The notes: a model not told the origin generated them from the letters alone. A stretch of DNA of 50,251 bases from Xenococcaceae cyanobacterium MO_188.B19 (GCA_030065715.1 JASJDF010000001.1:1-50251); one strand, 5' to 3'. Shown: positions 25,152-34,331, counted from the stretch's first letter. Numbers and translations: made by a program.

Positions 25152-27848
25152 ATGTCTAATAGGTCAATGACTAAAAGAAGATTCAATTCAGTTCATCACA
25201 ATTTTTGGGGAATTTTGTTGGTTTTAGGTGCAATTACTTCTGTAACACCAGTATTGGCACAATCAACATTGGTAGCAAGGGAAATATCAATTTCGTCTCA
25301 CTCTAGTTCGGCTTCTGTCTCGACTCTCCTCAGACAAGGTAAAACAGCCTATGAAGCAGGTAACTATACTAAAGCAACAGCGACTTGGCAAAAAGCCTAT
25401 CAACAATATCAGGCTGAAGGAAATTTGATTAATCAGGCTCTTAGCCTGAGTTATCTCTCTTTAAGCAGCCAGAAACAGGGTAATTGGCAAGCAGCAAAGG
25501 AATATATCGCTCAAAGCTTAGATATCTTAGAATCTGAACCCAAATTAAAAGCTAAAAATTTGGCAATATACGCTCAAGTTATTAATACTCAGGGGAGATT
25601 ACAGTTAGCCACCGGCAAAATAGAAGCAGCCATTGTAAGTTGGAAACAAGCTGCTGAAGCTTATCAAAAAGCTGGGGATGATATTGGGACTTTGGGCAGT
25701 CAGATTAATCAAGCTCAAGCTTTACAAAGCCTGGGATTATATCGACGCTCTCAGAAATTATTAATTGAAATTGCCTCCCAACTCCAAGAAAAACCCGATT
25801 CAAGGCTAAAAATATCAGGATTGAGAACTTTGGGGATTGCATTACAAGTTAGTGGCAATCTCAATGATGCTCAAGAAATACTCCAAGAGAGTCTGGCTAT
25901 TTCTGAAAAACTCAATTTACCAGAAGAAAGCAGTGCGACTTTATTGAGCCTAGGGGATACAGTAAGAGCTTCTGGCGATCTCCCCAAGGGTGAGGCGCAG
26001 AGCGATCGCAATAAACGACGTAATTCTGATAATACACCAGCCTATGCTTTTTATGAACAAGCAGCAGCAATTACTTCACAACCTTTATTAAAAGTAGAGG
26101 CTCAATTAAATCAACTTAGTACTTTGATTGCTTTTGAGCAATGGCGAGCAGCCAAAAACTTAGTCCCTGAAATTCAGACTAATATTAGTCAATTATCCAA
26201 TAGAGCAAATCGACGTTCAATTTATGCTCAAATTAACCTAGCTAACAGTTTAATTGATTTAGCAGCTCAAGATTCTGTGAATCCAACTTATCTCAACCAA
26301 TCTCAAAACCTATTGACTAAAGCTGTTGAACAAGCTGAACAGCTTCAAGATATTAAAGCCGAGTCTTATGGTTTGGGAATCCTGGGTCACTTGTCTGAAC
26401 AACGGCAACAATGGTCATTGGGGCAAAAATATACGGAGCAAGCTATCGACTTAGCTCAAAGAATTAATGAACCTGAACTTATTTACCAATGGCAATGGCA
26501 ACTAGGTAGATTACAAGTAGCCCAGAATAATTATAGCAGCGGGATCTCGCCAGAGGCGAGGCGCAGAGCGATCGCGTCTTATTCAGAAGCAGTTAATGCT
26601 CTAGAATCCCTTCGTAGCGATTTGGCATTAACCAATCTAGATGTACAGTATTCCTTTCGGGATGGTGTTGAACCAGTCTATCGAGAGCTAGTCAGATTAC
26701 TACTACAACCCGAAAATAATCAAGCAATTAGTCAGGCTAATTTAATCCGAGCTAGAGATACTATTGAATCTTTGCAATTAGCGGAATTAAATGATTTTTT
26801 TCGCGAAGCCTGCCTTGATGCTACTCCTATTTCCATCGAAAATGTTGATCCTGAAGCTGCGGTAATTTATCCGATTATTTTACGCGATCGCTTAGAAGTA
26901 ATACTTAGTTTACCAGGAAAACCCTTACAACACTACTCTACCCCAATTTCCCAAACTGAATTGGAAGCAGAAATTCAAGAACTGCGTGAAACAGTGGTGA
27001 TTAGGAGTCAACGCACATTTCGTAAACCTGCCCAAAATTTATATGACTGGTTAATTCGTCCGACTTTACAGGATTTAGTTGCCAGTGAAATTAAAACTTT
27101 AGTCTTTGTCCCTGATGGCAGTTTTCGTAATATTCCTATGGGAGTTTTACATGACAAAGAAAATTACTTAATCGAAAAGTATAATATCGCTCTTACCCCA
27201 GGATTACAGTTATTAGCACCTCGTCCTTTAAAAGAATTAGAACTAAAAACTTTAGCAGCAGGTTTAACAGAAGAAAGACAAGGTTTTGCCCCTCTTGATT
27301 ATGTTCAAGTTGAATTAGAAGATATCCAAAAACAATTGGACAGTACTCTTTTAATCGATCAAGAATTTACTAGAGAGAAGTTACAAAATACTATGGAATC
27401 TCAGAGTTATCCCATAGTCCACATTGCCACTCATGGTCAATTTAGTTCGATTCTAGAGGATACTTTTTTATTAGCTTGGGACAGTCGTATTCAGATTAAT
27501 CAACTCAGTTCTATTCTGCAAAACCGCAATCTTCCAGAACAACAAGCGATTGAACTTTTAGTACTAAGTGCTTGTGAAACTGCGGTGGGAGATGACCGAG
27601 CAGCTTTGGGTTTGGCTGGTATGGCAGTTAGGGCTGGAGCTAGAAGTACTTTGGCTACTTTATGGTCAGTTAACGATCAAGCCACCGCCTTAGCAATTAA
27701 TAATTTTTATCAGCAATTAACTAAGCCTACAGTTCCGATGACGAAAACTGAGGCTCTAAGGGAAGCCCAATTAACATTAATTAATTTGCCTAGATTTAAT
27801 CATCCTTACTACTGGTCTTCCTTTATCTTAATTGGTAATTGGTTGTAA
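25152..27848 (+). CDS. TPR-CHAT protein, exported
   Basis: After a Sec signal (hydrophobic WGILLVLGAITSVTPVLA, cleavage near AQ) there are TPR repeats (about 50-470) and a C-terminal CHAT domain (about 590-898). CHAT is a caspase-like cysteine protease fold; the catalytic pair is present as H761 (HIATHGQ) and C808 (LSACETAVG). In cyanobacteria, exported TPR-CHAT proteins are frequent and mostly uncharacterised, while relatives in CRISPR-Craspase are activated proteases. Two HIP1-bearing small repeats are inserted in frame near residues 275-287 and 463-475, adding surface-loop-like sequence to the TPR part. A second Met (MTKRRF) lies five codons in. Substrate unknown. Confidence 0.9.
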   Translation: MSNRSMTKRRFNSVHHNFWGILLVLGAITSVTPVLAQSTLVAREISISSHSSSASVSTLLRQGKTAYEAGNYTKATATWQKAYQQYQAEGNLINQALSLSYLSLSSQKQGNWQAAKEYIAQSLDILESEPKLKAKNLAIYAQVINTQGRLQLATGKIEAAIVSWKQAAEAYQKAGDDIGTLGSQINQAQALQSLGLYRRSQKLLIEIASQLQEKPDSRLKISGLRTLGIALQVSGNLNDAQEILQESLAISEKLNLPEESSATLLSLGDTVRASGDLPKGEAQSDRNKRRNSDNTPAYAFYEQAAAITSQPLLKVEAQLNQLSTLIAFEQWRAAKNLVPEIQTNISQLSNRANRRSIYAQINLANSLIDLAAQDSVNPTYLNQSQNLLTKAVEQAEQLQDIKAESYGLGILGHLSEQRQQWSLGQKYTEQAIDLAQRINEPELIYQWQWQLGRLQVAQNNYSSGISPEARRRAIASYSEAVNALESLRSDLALTNLDVQYSFRDGVEPVYRELVRLLLQPENNQAISQANLIRARDTIESLQLAELNDFFREACLDATPISIENVDPEAAVIYPIILRDRLEVILSLPGKPLQHYSTPISQTELEAEIQELRETVVIRSQRTFRKPAQNLYDWLIRPTLQDLVASEIKTLVFVPDGSFRNIPMGVLHDKENYLIEKYNIALTPGLQLLAPRPLKELELKTLAAGLTEERQGFAPLDYVQVELEDIQKQLDSTLLIDQEFTREKLQNTMESQSYPIVHIATHGQFSSILEDTFLLAWDSRIQINQLSSILQNRNLPEQQAIELLVLSACETAVGDDRAALGLAGMAVRAGARSTLATLWSVNDQATALAINNFYQQLTKPTVPMTKTEALREAQLTLINLPRFNHPYYWSSFILIGNWL
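25974..26009. repeat. Small dispersed repeat inserted in frame in the CHAT gene (copy 1)
   Basis: GGCGATCTCCCCAAGGGTGA then GGCGCAGAGCGATCGC, 36 bp, encodes about GDLPKGEAQSDR between two TPR helices. It shares GAGGCGCAGAGCGATCGC with the copy at 26539 and the inverted cores at 18181 and 32797. Confidence 0.7.
26539..26575. repeat. Small dispersed repeat inserted in frame in the CHAT gene (copy 2)
   Basis: GCGGGATCTCGCCAGAGGCG then AGGCGCAGAGCGATCGC encodes SGISPEARRRAIA in a TPR region. It is a second copy of the same repeat family within one gene, again keeping the frame. Confidence 0.7.
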
Positions 27849-27869
27849 ATTATTAACTTGGGATTTAGG

Positions 27870-28073
27870 TTATTTATAAGCTTTAGCAGAAGCTCTAATC
27901 CAAGTTATAGCAGCAATCAAAAAGGGAATTAGAATAAATAAGGCTCCAGAAATTAAGGCATGTTCTCTAATTGTTTCATTAGTCACCATCAAACTTATCC
28001 CAATTCCACAATAGACAAGACCGATTAAAGGCGTCCCAATTACTAACAAGGCAAATTTATCATCTGAGTTCAT
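27870..28073 (-). CDS. Small membrane protein, 67 aa
   Basis: Two hydrophobic segments (about 8-30, FALLVIGTPLIGLVYCGIGI, and about 40-60, LISGALFILIPFLIAAITWI) joined by a short charged loop predict a hairpin membrane protein with a positively charged C-terminus (RASAKAYK). I do not recognise a family. It is convergent with the CHAT gene (21 bp gap). Its composition and clean start support a real gene. Confidence 0.6.
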   Translation of the reverse strand: MNSDDKFALLVIGTPLIGLVYCGIGISLMVTNETIREHALISGALFILIPFLIAAITWIRASAKAYK

Positions 28074-28168
28074 TTTTGGTTCATTAGTATAATCTAGGGG
28101 GATGTCTCAATTATCAAGCAACTGTCAAGAACAACTTGAGTCGAATTAAATGACAATCTTTTAAAAAT

Positions 28169-28204
28169 AGCGATCGCAAATTTTTTTAATTATTTGCGAT
28201 CGCT
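28169..28204. repeat. HIP1-containing palindrome
   Basis: AGCGATCGCAAAT and ATTTGCGATCGCT are perfect 13-bp inverted arms around a T-rich loop, each holding a HIP1 octamer. It lies in the 279-bp gap between the small membrane protein and the methylglyoxal synthase gene. It may act as a hairpin in RNA; nothing else is seen in the gap. Confidence 0.8.
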
Positions 28205-28352
28205 ATAATACTTTATAGCCGTTCCAATTAATTTCCCCATACTCTAAGTTATCGTTTTGAGGGAACAATAAATACTACGTTTTTCTCTATGGTTTTTATT
28301 TGGAATGACTATAAAATCTTCCAAAGGATAAAAAAATAATTTTTTAGAAAAT

Positions 28353-29627
28353 ATGGCTCGTACTATTGCCCTGATCGCTCAAGATCGCGCTAAAGAACAG
28401 ATGGTAGAATTTACCCTACGCCACCAACCTGTATTATCCCGCTATCGTCTAATTGCTACAGGAACAACGGGTAAAAAAATTGAATCTGCCACAGATTTAA
28501 AAATTGAGCGCATGGAATCGGGAAATTTAGGAGGATATGCCCAAATTACAGCCGAAGTGGTTGAAGAAAATATAGTAGCAGTAATCTTTCTGATTGATCC
28601 TCTTTCTGTTCAACCCCATGAGTCAGACATTCAGGCTTTATTAAGAATCTGTAACCTTAAAAATGTCCTATTAGCTACTAATTTAGCGACAGCAAAAGCG
28701 ATCATGAGAAGCTTGGCTAATGCTGTTACAGCCCACCTTATATTTAATCCTGTATCAGGTCAGGGTAACCCAGAGCAAGAGTTAGAAATTATTAAAGAAA
28801 TCCTCGAACCCCATTTACATCTGGAAGTTCATCAGACGACTATAGAAACCGATCCCAAAGAATTAGCAGAAAACGCGATCGCAGCTAAAGCTGATATAAT
28901 TATTGCTTCGGGAGGAGATGGCACAGTATCAGCAGTTGCAGGAGCCGTCATTGGTACAAAAATTCCTTTGGGTATTATTCCCAGAGGTACAGCCAATGCT
29001 TTTGCTATGGCATTAGGGATTACCCAACAAATTACCCCTATTAGAAAAGCTTGCGAAATTATTTTAGCTGGTAAAACCAGAATCGTAGATGCAGCTCGGT
29101 GCAACGGCAAGCCATTAATCTTATTAGCAGGAGTAGGATTTGAAGCCGAAACAGTAGCTCAAGCGGATCGAGAAGCAAAAACCCGTTGGGGTTCTCTGGC
29201 GTATCTAGTTGCAGGTTGGCAGCAATTAGATCAACAGGAATTATTTGAAGCAGAAATTACAATCAATGAAGAAACCCAAACTTTTCAAGCAGCAGCAATT
29301 ACAGTTGCTAATGCTGCCCCTTTAACTTCGATTTTGGCTCAGGGTAAAGGAGAAGTAATTGTCGATGATGGACTGCTAGATATTACAATTGCCACAGTAG
29401 AAACTAAATTGCAAGCGGTAATCTCTATGTTGGGAATGCTGGAATCGGCTCTAGTTCGCAACAATACGGAATTAGAAAATATAGTTCACTTGCGTACTAA
29501 TCAAATTTCTATTGCTGCCAATCCTCCCCAAAAAGTTGTTTTAGATGGAGAAATTATTGGCACTACTCCCTTAGAAATTGTTTCTATTCCTCAAGGATTA
29601 ACTGTTCTTGCTCCTCCGACAAAATAA
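28353..29627 (+). CDS. Methylglyoxal synthase fused to a diacylglycerol-kinase-type lipid kinase
   Basis: Residues 1-125 are methylglyoxal synthase-like, with the phosphate-binding ATGTTGKKIE and the catalytic Asp region FLIDPLSVQPHESD and LLATNLATA. This enzyme turns dihydroxyacetone phosphate into methylglyoxal and phosphate. Residues 127-424 are a YegS/BmrU-type lipid kinase: HLIFNPVSGQGNPEQELE, the GGDGTVSAVAGAV nucleotide loop and LGIIPRGTANAFA. I recall this fusion from several cyanobacteria, where it is annotated as methylglyoxal synthase. Both active-site motifs look intact. The joint role, perhaps balancing triose phosphate and lipid phosphorylation, is not known. A terminator lies 97 bp after the stop. 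Confidence 0.9.
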   Translation: MARTIALIAQDRAKEQMVEFTLRHQPVLSRYRLIATGTTGKKIESATDLKIERMESGNLGGYAQITAEVVEENIVAVIFLIDPLSVQPHESDIQALLRICNLKNVLLATNLATAKAIMRSLANAVTAHLIFNPVSGQGNPEQELEIIKEILEPHLHLEVHQTTIETDPKELAENAIAAKADIIIASGGDGTVSAVAGAVIGTKIPLGIIPRGTANAFAMALGITQQITPIRKACEIILAGKTRIVDAARCNGKPLILLAGVGFEAETVAQADREAKTRWGSLAYLVAGWQQLDQQELFEAEITINEETQTFQAAAITVANAAPLTSILAQGKGEVIVDDGLLDITIATVETKLQAVISMLGMLESALVRNNTELENIVHLRTNQISIAANPPQKVVLDGEIIGTTPLEIVSIPQGLTVLAPPTK

Positions 29628-29723
29628 TATCATTTCCCTTTAAATTTTCGTGATTATGATTGATGGTGACAAGGGTGACAAGGGATTTAGAGCAAAATAT
29701 ACAATATCAAACTATTAAAAACC

Positions 29724-29748
29724 AAAAGTCTTGCACAGCAAGACTTTT
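29724..29748. terminator. Bidirectional intrinsic terminator
   Basis: AAAAGTCTTG, loop CACAG, CAAGACTTTT: perfect 10-bp stem with A and T runs at both ends, between the convergent methylglyoxal synthase and DUF29 genes. Confidence 0.85.
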
Positions 29749-29802
29749 AAGTACCAGTTTCTAACAGTTTGGCATGACCAAATCGGAAGAGCCTAAATTT
29801 TG

Positions 29803-30234
29803 CTACCCAAAATATTTTTTATCTAAAACTTTTTCTAAAGTAATTGGTTCGTGATCTGGAATATCAAACTCAAATCTTTTAGACTCCAAAGCATCTTGAT
29901 AAGTCTCTAGATATATCTCAATCAAATAGTTTTTAAGGCTAGGACTACGCCTAATTAATTTTTTTATTTGATTGCGGAAATTATTTATTTCTGATTTCCA
30001 GTGTCTATGATTATATTCATATTCTGACTTCCAATACTGAAGCTTAAAGAGATGTTCAATTAATCTTTGCAAATAACTTTCAAGAGAACGTTTCTCCGAT
30101 TTTCCCATATCTTCGATTTCTTCAACCAAGTTATCATAATCTAACCTCGTAAATTGTCGGGCTTTTAAAGCAGAAGCCTGTTCTTCTGCCCACATAACAA
30201 AATCTTTTTTGTAAGGGGTTTTTGAATTCAACAT
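29803..30234 (-). CDS. DUF29 family protein
   Basis: A 143-residue, mostly helical protein with the family signature WAEEQASALKARQFTRLDYD, LVEEIEDMGKSEKRSLESYL and LIEHLFKLQYW. DUF29 is abundant in cyanobacteria and of unknown function; length is normal (about 140-150). No membrane segment. It is flanked by a terminator on its 3' side and a TauE-type gene on its 5' side, on the same strand but 66 bp apart. Confidence 0.9.
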   Translation of the reverse strand: MLNSKTPYKKDFVMWAEEQASALKARQFTRLDYDNLVEEIEDMGKSEKRSLESYLQRLIEHLFKLQYWKSEYEYNHRHWKSEINNFRNQIKKLIRRSPSLKNYLIEIYLETYQDALESKRFEFDIPDHEPITLEKVLDKKYFG

Positions 30235-30300
30235 GATAACTGAGTGTTTTTAGCCTTTACTATCAAGAATATTTCAAATAAATCAGCAAACAAAAACTTT

Positions 30301-30666
30301 CTAATGACGAAAAATCATTTTTAGAGCAATTAAAAGCAACACTATGCCAAAAACCTTTTCCAAAACGGCACTGGGCAAATCAACCGCTATTTTAGCTCCC
30401 AGCAGCCCTCCTAAAACAAAACCGAAGCAAATCAAAGCTGCTACTTGAAAGTTGACATATCCTTGTTGATAGTATGTCCAAGCTGCCAAAATTCCAATCG
30501 GTGGCACTAATAAACCCAAGGTTGTGCCTTGAGCTTCTTGTGGGGAAAAGCCAAACAAAAAGATTAATGAAGGAACGATAATCACTCCACCTCCAATTCC
30601 AATCAGTCCGCTTAACACTCCAGCTAATAATCCTAAAAGTATGTAGAATAATAAGCTCATTGACAA
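30301..30666 (-). CDS. TauE/SafE-family membrane transporter, half-size
   Basis: Four hydrophobic helices in 121 residues, with the family's GLIGIGGGVIIVPSLIFLFG and the GTTLGLLVPPIGI loop. TauE/SafE proteins export sulfur-containing or other small anions. Full-length members have two such repeats (about 250 residues); half-size members exist and presumably work as dimers. Start MSMSLLFYILLGLLAGVLSG is well placed. Substrate cannot be told from sequence. Confidence 0.88.
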   Translation of the reverse strand: MSMSLLFYILLGLLAGVLSGLIGIGGGVIIVPSLIFLFGFSPQEAQGTTLGLLVPPIGILAAWTYYQQGYVNFQVAALICFGFVLGGLLGAKIAVDLPSAVLEKVFGIVLLLIALKMIFRH

Positions 30667-30827
30667 TAAGACAAGATTTAACTATTCTTCCATGTTAACT
30701 GTGATATCCTCGCAACAAAAAATGTCAATTTCTCAAAACCATCGTTTTTAACCAACAGCGTTGTTTAAACTGCGGAAATTTTGCCTAGATTCTGATACAT
30801 AATCCTTGTCTAAAAACCAGTTACAAG

Positions 30828-31652
30828 TTATTTGACAGTGCCAATTAGAGCCATCTGTAGAAGTTGCTGCCAAATCGGGGCAAGGATAGCTTTGACGAGT
30901 AGGTCTCCCAGTAACAAACCCAGTCCCATCAGAAAATACTGGCGTGGAAAGTCAAGCTGGGGGAATTTTCTACTGAAGTAGTGACCAAGATTTAATGCTA
31001 AAGCGGTGAGAGCCAAGCCAGTGGCAATATAGCCGACTACTCGCAGCATAGACCAGGGTGGCCATCCTACCAGAGCAGCTAGCCAGGGATTACTGCTTTG
31101 ATAAACAAGCTGCCCCACATAAAAATTCATGTAATTGAGCAAATAAGTTCCCAGAATTAAAGCTGCACTACCAAAAGTGACCAGTGACAATAACGAAAAC
31201 AGTGCGTACTCTCGCAAATGAATGGGCAGAAAAAGTTGAACTGACCCCTCTGCTCCTTCTCCTGTCCGAATCCAGTGAAACATATCTTCTGTGTAAACAG
31301 CCCCATTGACTACTACCTCAGTAGCTTGTTCTGGAGCTAAAACCGTTGCCCCAACTACTGCCAAACTTTGACAGATAGCCCACCAAAGAACCCAGAACAT
31401 CGCCTGATTATAGCAACGGCGAGCAATGAGCAAGAGGTAGAGAGGATAAATGACTGCTGCACCTAAAAAGGGCATCAACTTCGGAATGGAGAAGCTGAAA
31501 CTAGCTCCAGTAGTCAAAACCGTGCCAATTGCCAAGAGTATAGCGGTCAAGATATTTCGTCTCAACCCACATTTCGTTTTGCTTATCGTGGGCATAACTA
31601 GAAAACAAGATAGGTCTTGGAAAGTTATATTCTCAAGAGCTATCAATACCAT
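30828..31652 (-). CDS. Multi-pass membrane protein, 274 aa, unknown family
   Basis: About six or seven hydrophobic segments: near 35-55, 57-75, 80-100, 155-180, 200-225 and 235-270. A hydrophilic loop at about 105-145 contains YTEDMFHWIRTGEGAEGS. I do not recognise the family. The ATG at 31652 has AGG seven bases upstream, which supports this start over the later Met at residue 20 (MPTISK). There is no obvious operon partner; the divergent aldo/keto reductase begins 154 bp away. Confidence 0.6.
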   Translation of the reverse strand: MVLIALENITFQDLSCFLVMPTISKTKCGLRRNILTAILLAIGTVLTTGASFSFSIPKLMPFLGAAVIYPLYLLLIARRCYNQAMFWVLWWAICQSLAVVGATVLAPEQATEVVVNGAVYTEDMFHWIRTGEGAEGSVQLFLPIHLREYALFSLLSLVTFGSAALILGTYLLNYMNFYVGQLVYQSSNPWLAALVGWPPWSMLRVVGYIATGLALTALALNLGHYFSRKFPQLDFPRQYFLMGLGLLLGDLLVKAILAPIWQQLLQMALIGTVK

Positions 31653-31806
31653 GAATTTACCTACTTGTCCGATTTAATATTCTATATTTAATAGAAGCGA
31701 TCGCTCTTCTGGTCGATTAACTTATGATATTTATTTATACTACTGGTATTAAGGTAGAGGAAATTATTTCCTCTACTTTTATTTTCAATCGAGATTAGTA
31801 ACTAAA

Positions 31807-32766
31807 ATGGAAAAGCGTTCGCTGGGAAGTTCCGAAGTTCAAATTACCCCAATTCTCATGGGAACATGGCAAGCCGGGAAAAAAATGTGGGCGGGGATTG
31901 ACGACAGTGAAAGTATTCGAGCAATTCGGGCTGCTGTAGAAGCAGGAATAACTACCATAGATACGGCAGAGGTTTACGGCGAGGGACATTCAGAGCAAAT
32001 TGTAGCTCAGGCTGTGTCTGACATTCGCGATCGCGTAGAATATGCCTCTAAAGTATTTGCCAACCACCTTAAATACAACCAAGTAATCGAAGCTTGTAAC
32101 CGTTCTTTAAAAAATCTCCAGACAGACTATCTCGATCTCTATCAAATTCATTGGCCCTCTGGTTCGTTTGGTAGTGAATCAGTACCGATAGAAGAAACAA
32201 TGAGTGCTTTGAATAAACTCAAAGAGGATGGCAAAATCAGAGCAATTGGTGTTTCTAATTTCAATCGCCAACAACTAGAAGAAGCATCTCAGTTTGGCAG
32301 AATTGACAGTTTACAGCCACCCTATTCTCTATTTTGGCGCAAGATCGAAAACGATGCCGTACCTTATTGTATAGAGCATAATATCTCGATTTTGGCTTAT
32401 TCTTCCTTAGCTCAAGGATTGCTGACGGGCAAATTCACCCCTGGTCATAAATTTGAGGAAGGAGATCATCGCAGTGCAAATGTTTTATTTCAGGGTGAAA
32501 ACTTCAAACGCGCTCAACAAGCTTTAAAACAGTTAAAGCCTATTGCTTCAAAGCATAGTTGTACTTTGGCTCAACTTTCTTTAGCTTGGTTAATCGCTCA
32601 ACCTCAAAGTAATGCGATTGCAGGAGCTAGAACCCCAGAACAAGCAGAGGACAATGCTAAAGCAGCACAAGTCACCTTATCTACTGAAGAATTACAGGAA
32701 ATAGATCGTATTGGCAGACAAGTAACGGATCGTCTCGATGATAATCCTGTGATGTGGGACTGGTAA
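31807..32766 (+). CDS. Aldo/keto reductase
   Basis: A complete (alpha/beta)8 aldo/keto reductase of 319 residues. The active-site tetrad is visible: Asp and Tyr in TIDTAEVYGEGHSE, Lys in YASKVF, His in LYQIHWPSG. NADP(H) binding is served by the C-terminal IAGARTPEQAEDNAKAAQV segment. It belongs to the AKR13/YajO-like side of the superfamily by length and by the LAYSSLAQGLLTGKF motif. It should reduce aldehydes or ketones; the physiological substrate is unknown. Gene stands alone. Confidence 0.93.
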   Translation: MEKRSLGSSEVQITPILMGTWQAGKKMWAGIDDSESIRAIRAAVEAGITTIDTAEVYGEGHSEQIVAQAVSDIRDRVEYASKVFANHLKYNQVIEACNRSLKNLQTDYLDLYQIHWPSGSFGSESVPIEETMSALNKLKEDGKIRAIGVSNFNRQQLEEASQFGRIDSLQPPYSLFWRKIENDAVPYCIEHNISILAYSSLAQGLLTGKFTPGHKFEEGDHRSANVLFQGENFKRAQQALKQLKPIASKHSCTLAQLSLAWLIAQPQSNAIAGARTPEQAEDNAKAAQVTLSTEELQEIDRIGRQVTDRLDDNPVMWDW

Positions 32767-32796
32767 TTATTCGATCTAATACTTTATATTTAGAAG

Positions 32797-32830
32797 TAGC
32801 GATCACGCAGTGCCTCGCTTCGCGAGAAAG
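32797..32830. repeat. Small dispersed HIP1-like repeat
   Basis: TAGCGATCACGCAGTGCCTC then GCTTCGCGAGAAAG, another inverted copy of the repeat core seen at 18181, 25974 and 26539. The HIP1 octamer is mutated (GCGATCAC). Confidence 0.55.
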
Positions 32831-32871
32831 ACAAACCAATTCTAAATATGGTCTATTAAACTTAATTACAA

Positions 32872-33099
32872 CTAACTTTTATCGTATTTAGATTTATATT
32901 TATTCCAAGCATTTTCAAAAGATTGTTTGACATCATTTATTTCTGATTCAGCCATATCTTTGAGTAAAGATAGAGCAGCCAAACAATCACCAATAGCAGC
33001 ATGATTACCGCCTAAAGGTTGCCATTTATATGACTCATAATAATCACTCCAATCGCCATAAAATTGAGCGTACCATTCGAGGAAATCCATTATCCTCAA
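32872..33099 (-). pseudogene. C-terminal remnant of a DnaQ-type 3'-5' exonuclease
   Basis: The 75-residue frame includes WYAQFYGDWSDYYESYKWQP and GGNHAAIGDCLAALSLLKDM, which match the last motif (H-x-A-x-x-D) region of DnaQ-like exonucleases, normally about 180-200 residues. The upstream ExoI and ExoII parts are not found; the frame reads into stops a few codons before the Met. It is therefore a decayed gene. The gap to 33364 holds AT-rich sequence and a duplicated relic segment. Confidence 0.65.
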
Positions 33100-33284
33100 A
33101 TTTAATCAAAGCATTCTCGCAAAATGTATTTATTTCACTTAAATATGAACTTGTACAAAGTAATAATCCTGAAAATACTAGTGTTATGGAGCAAAAACTT
33201 TGTCCTGCTTCAGTAGAATCTGATTCTGGTAATTAGAGATTGAATCACTTTCAATATTAATAATCTAAATTTATTCATTACATT

Positions 33285-33345
33285 TGAACTACTTTAACCT
33301 CCACGCTACCCACTGCATACTGATCCTTTAAAAGTGCGATCGCGT
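33285..33345 (-). repeat. Relic duplicated with 34196-34255
   Basis: Read leftward this encodes AIALLKDQYAVGSVEVKVVQ; the copy at 34196-34255 encodes AIALLREQYAMGTVEIKVLR. Both end a frame and both contain a HIP1 site at the same place. They are probably two copies of the end of one ancestral gene that I cannot name, separated by a membrane-protein gene. Confidence 0.5.
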
Positions 33346-33364
33346 TGCTCCAACAAACTAATAC

Positions 33365-34075
33365 CTACTTCTCCAGTTGAGACTCATTAATTTCTATAGT
33401 CTTGACAATCCAGTAAGCACTGAAGACCCAAACAGCTACAAGTTCCAGCTTAAAAACAAGAATTCCCGTATCACCATAAAAAAACCATACCAACAATGGT
33501 AGGGCAATCATGGCAGCACCAAGAATTCTGTATATTAGTATGTAAATTTTTTTCCGCGATTCACTTATTTGATTTTTTTCATCTATTTCCTCGTTATTGA
33601 GCGTATCTGACCATCTGAAAATACAGATATAGGCGATCGCAATAAAAAACGAGATAGCAGATACACCATGCCAAAAAGGTGCGGTAAAAGTATCGCACTG
33701 TTCGTTCATAGGACATGAAATTGGTAATAGAGCGATGCAAACGGCAAGGATACCAGCAGCATCTAAAACAAAGTCCTCTACTGTACTATAGCCCTTGTAT
33801 AAGTAAAGAGATGCTCCAATTGCAAACAAAATTCCCACAAATACATCTCGCATAGGAGTGTGATAGTAATCACTTATAGAGCTTTGTAATTCTACGTCAA
33901 GCATAAGCCCAACAAGCCAGAGAATCAGGGGAAATAATATACCAATAATAGCTATGCCGATTCTGGTGGAGAAATATGTATCTCGAATATGTTGACGGAA
34001 ACGATTAGGTTTTATAGGAAGTATTCTAAGTTTATCTAGAACATCTATGCGAAAAGTATCAAAGTTCATCTTCAA
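33365..34075 (-). CDS. Multi-pass membrane protein, 236 aa
   Basis: About six hydrophobic segments (near 37-58, 78-95, 102-120, 130-152, 178-198 and 204-222). The SISDYYHTPMRDVFVGILFA segment with DVFVG recalls a family of uncharacterised bacterial six-helix membrane proteins; I cannot give it a reliable name. A cytosolic-type loop (about 155-175) is rich in Asn, Glu and Lys. Function unknown. It lies between the two copies of the relic duplicate. Confidence 0.65.
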   Translation of the reverse strand: MKMNFDTFRIDVLDKLRILPIKPNRFRQHIRDTYFSTRIGIAIIGILFPLILWLVGLMLDVELQSSISDYYHTPMRDVFVGILFAIGASLYLYKGYSTVEDFVLDAAGILAVCIALLPISCPMNEQCDTFTAPFWHGVSAISFFIAIAYICIFRWSDTLNNEEIDEKNQISESRKKIYILIYRILGAAMIALPLLVWFFYGDTGILVFKLELVAVWVFSAYWIVKTIEINESQLEK

Positions 34076-34195
34076 TATCTAATTTTAGATTTTTTACAGT
34101 AAAGCCTCATATATTACTTCGTCTTTAACTTGAGGATTTATGTGTTTATTGATAAATATTTACAAAGATTAAATCTAAATTTCTGCTTTTTCTAA

Positions 34196-34255
34196 CGTAA
34201 TACTTTAATTTCCACTGTCCCCATCGCATACTGTTCTCTCAAAAGTGCGATCGCC
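34196..34255 (-). repeat. Relic duplicated with 33285-33345
   Basis: Partner of the relic above; encodes AIALLREQYAMGTVEIKVLR before a stop. It lies in the gap downstream of the damaged ruvC-type gene and before the membrane-protein gene. Confidence 0.5.
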
Positions 34256-34331
34256 CTATCCACCCCACAATAGTCAAACTTAACCCTACTCCCCACTAAC
34301 TGAGCCGTAATATCGTTTCCCTTTAAATTTG

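Noticed and set aside
28169-28204. Operator for the methylglyoxal synthase gene
   Set aside because: The palindrome is built from two HIP1 octamers, which are common throughout; no evidence for a specific regulator.
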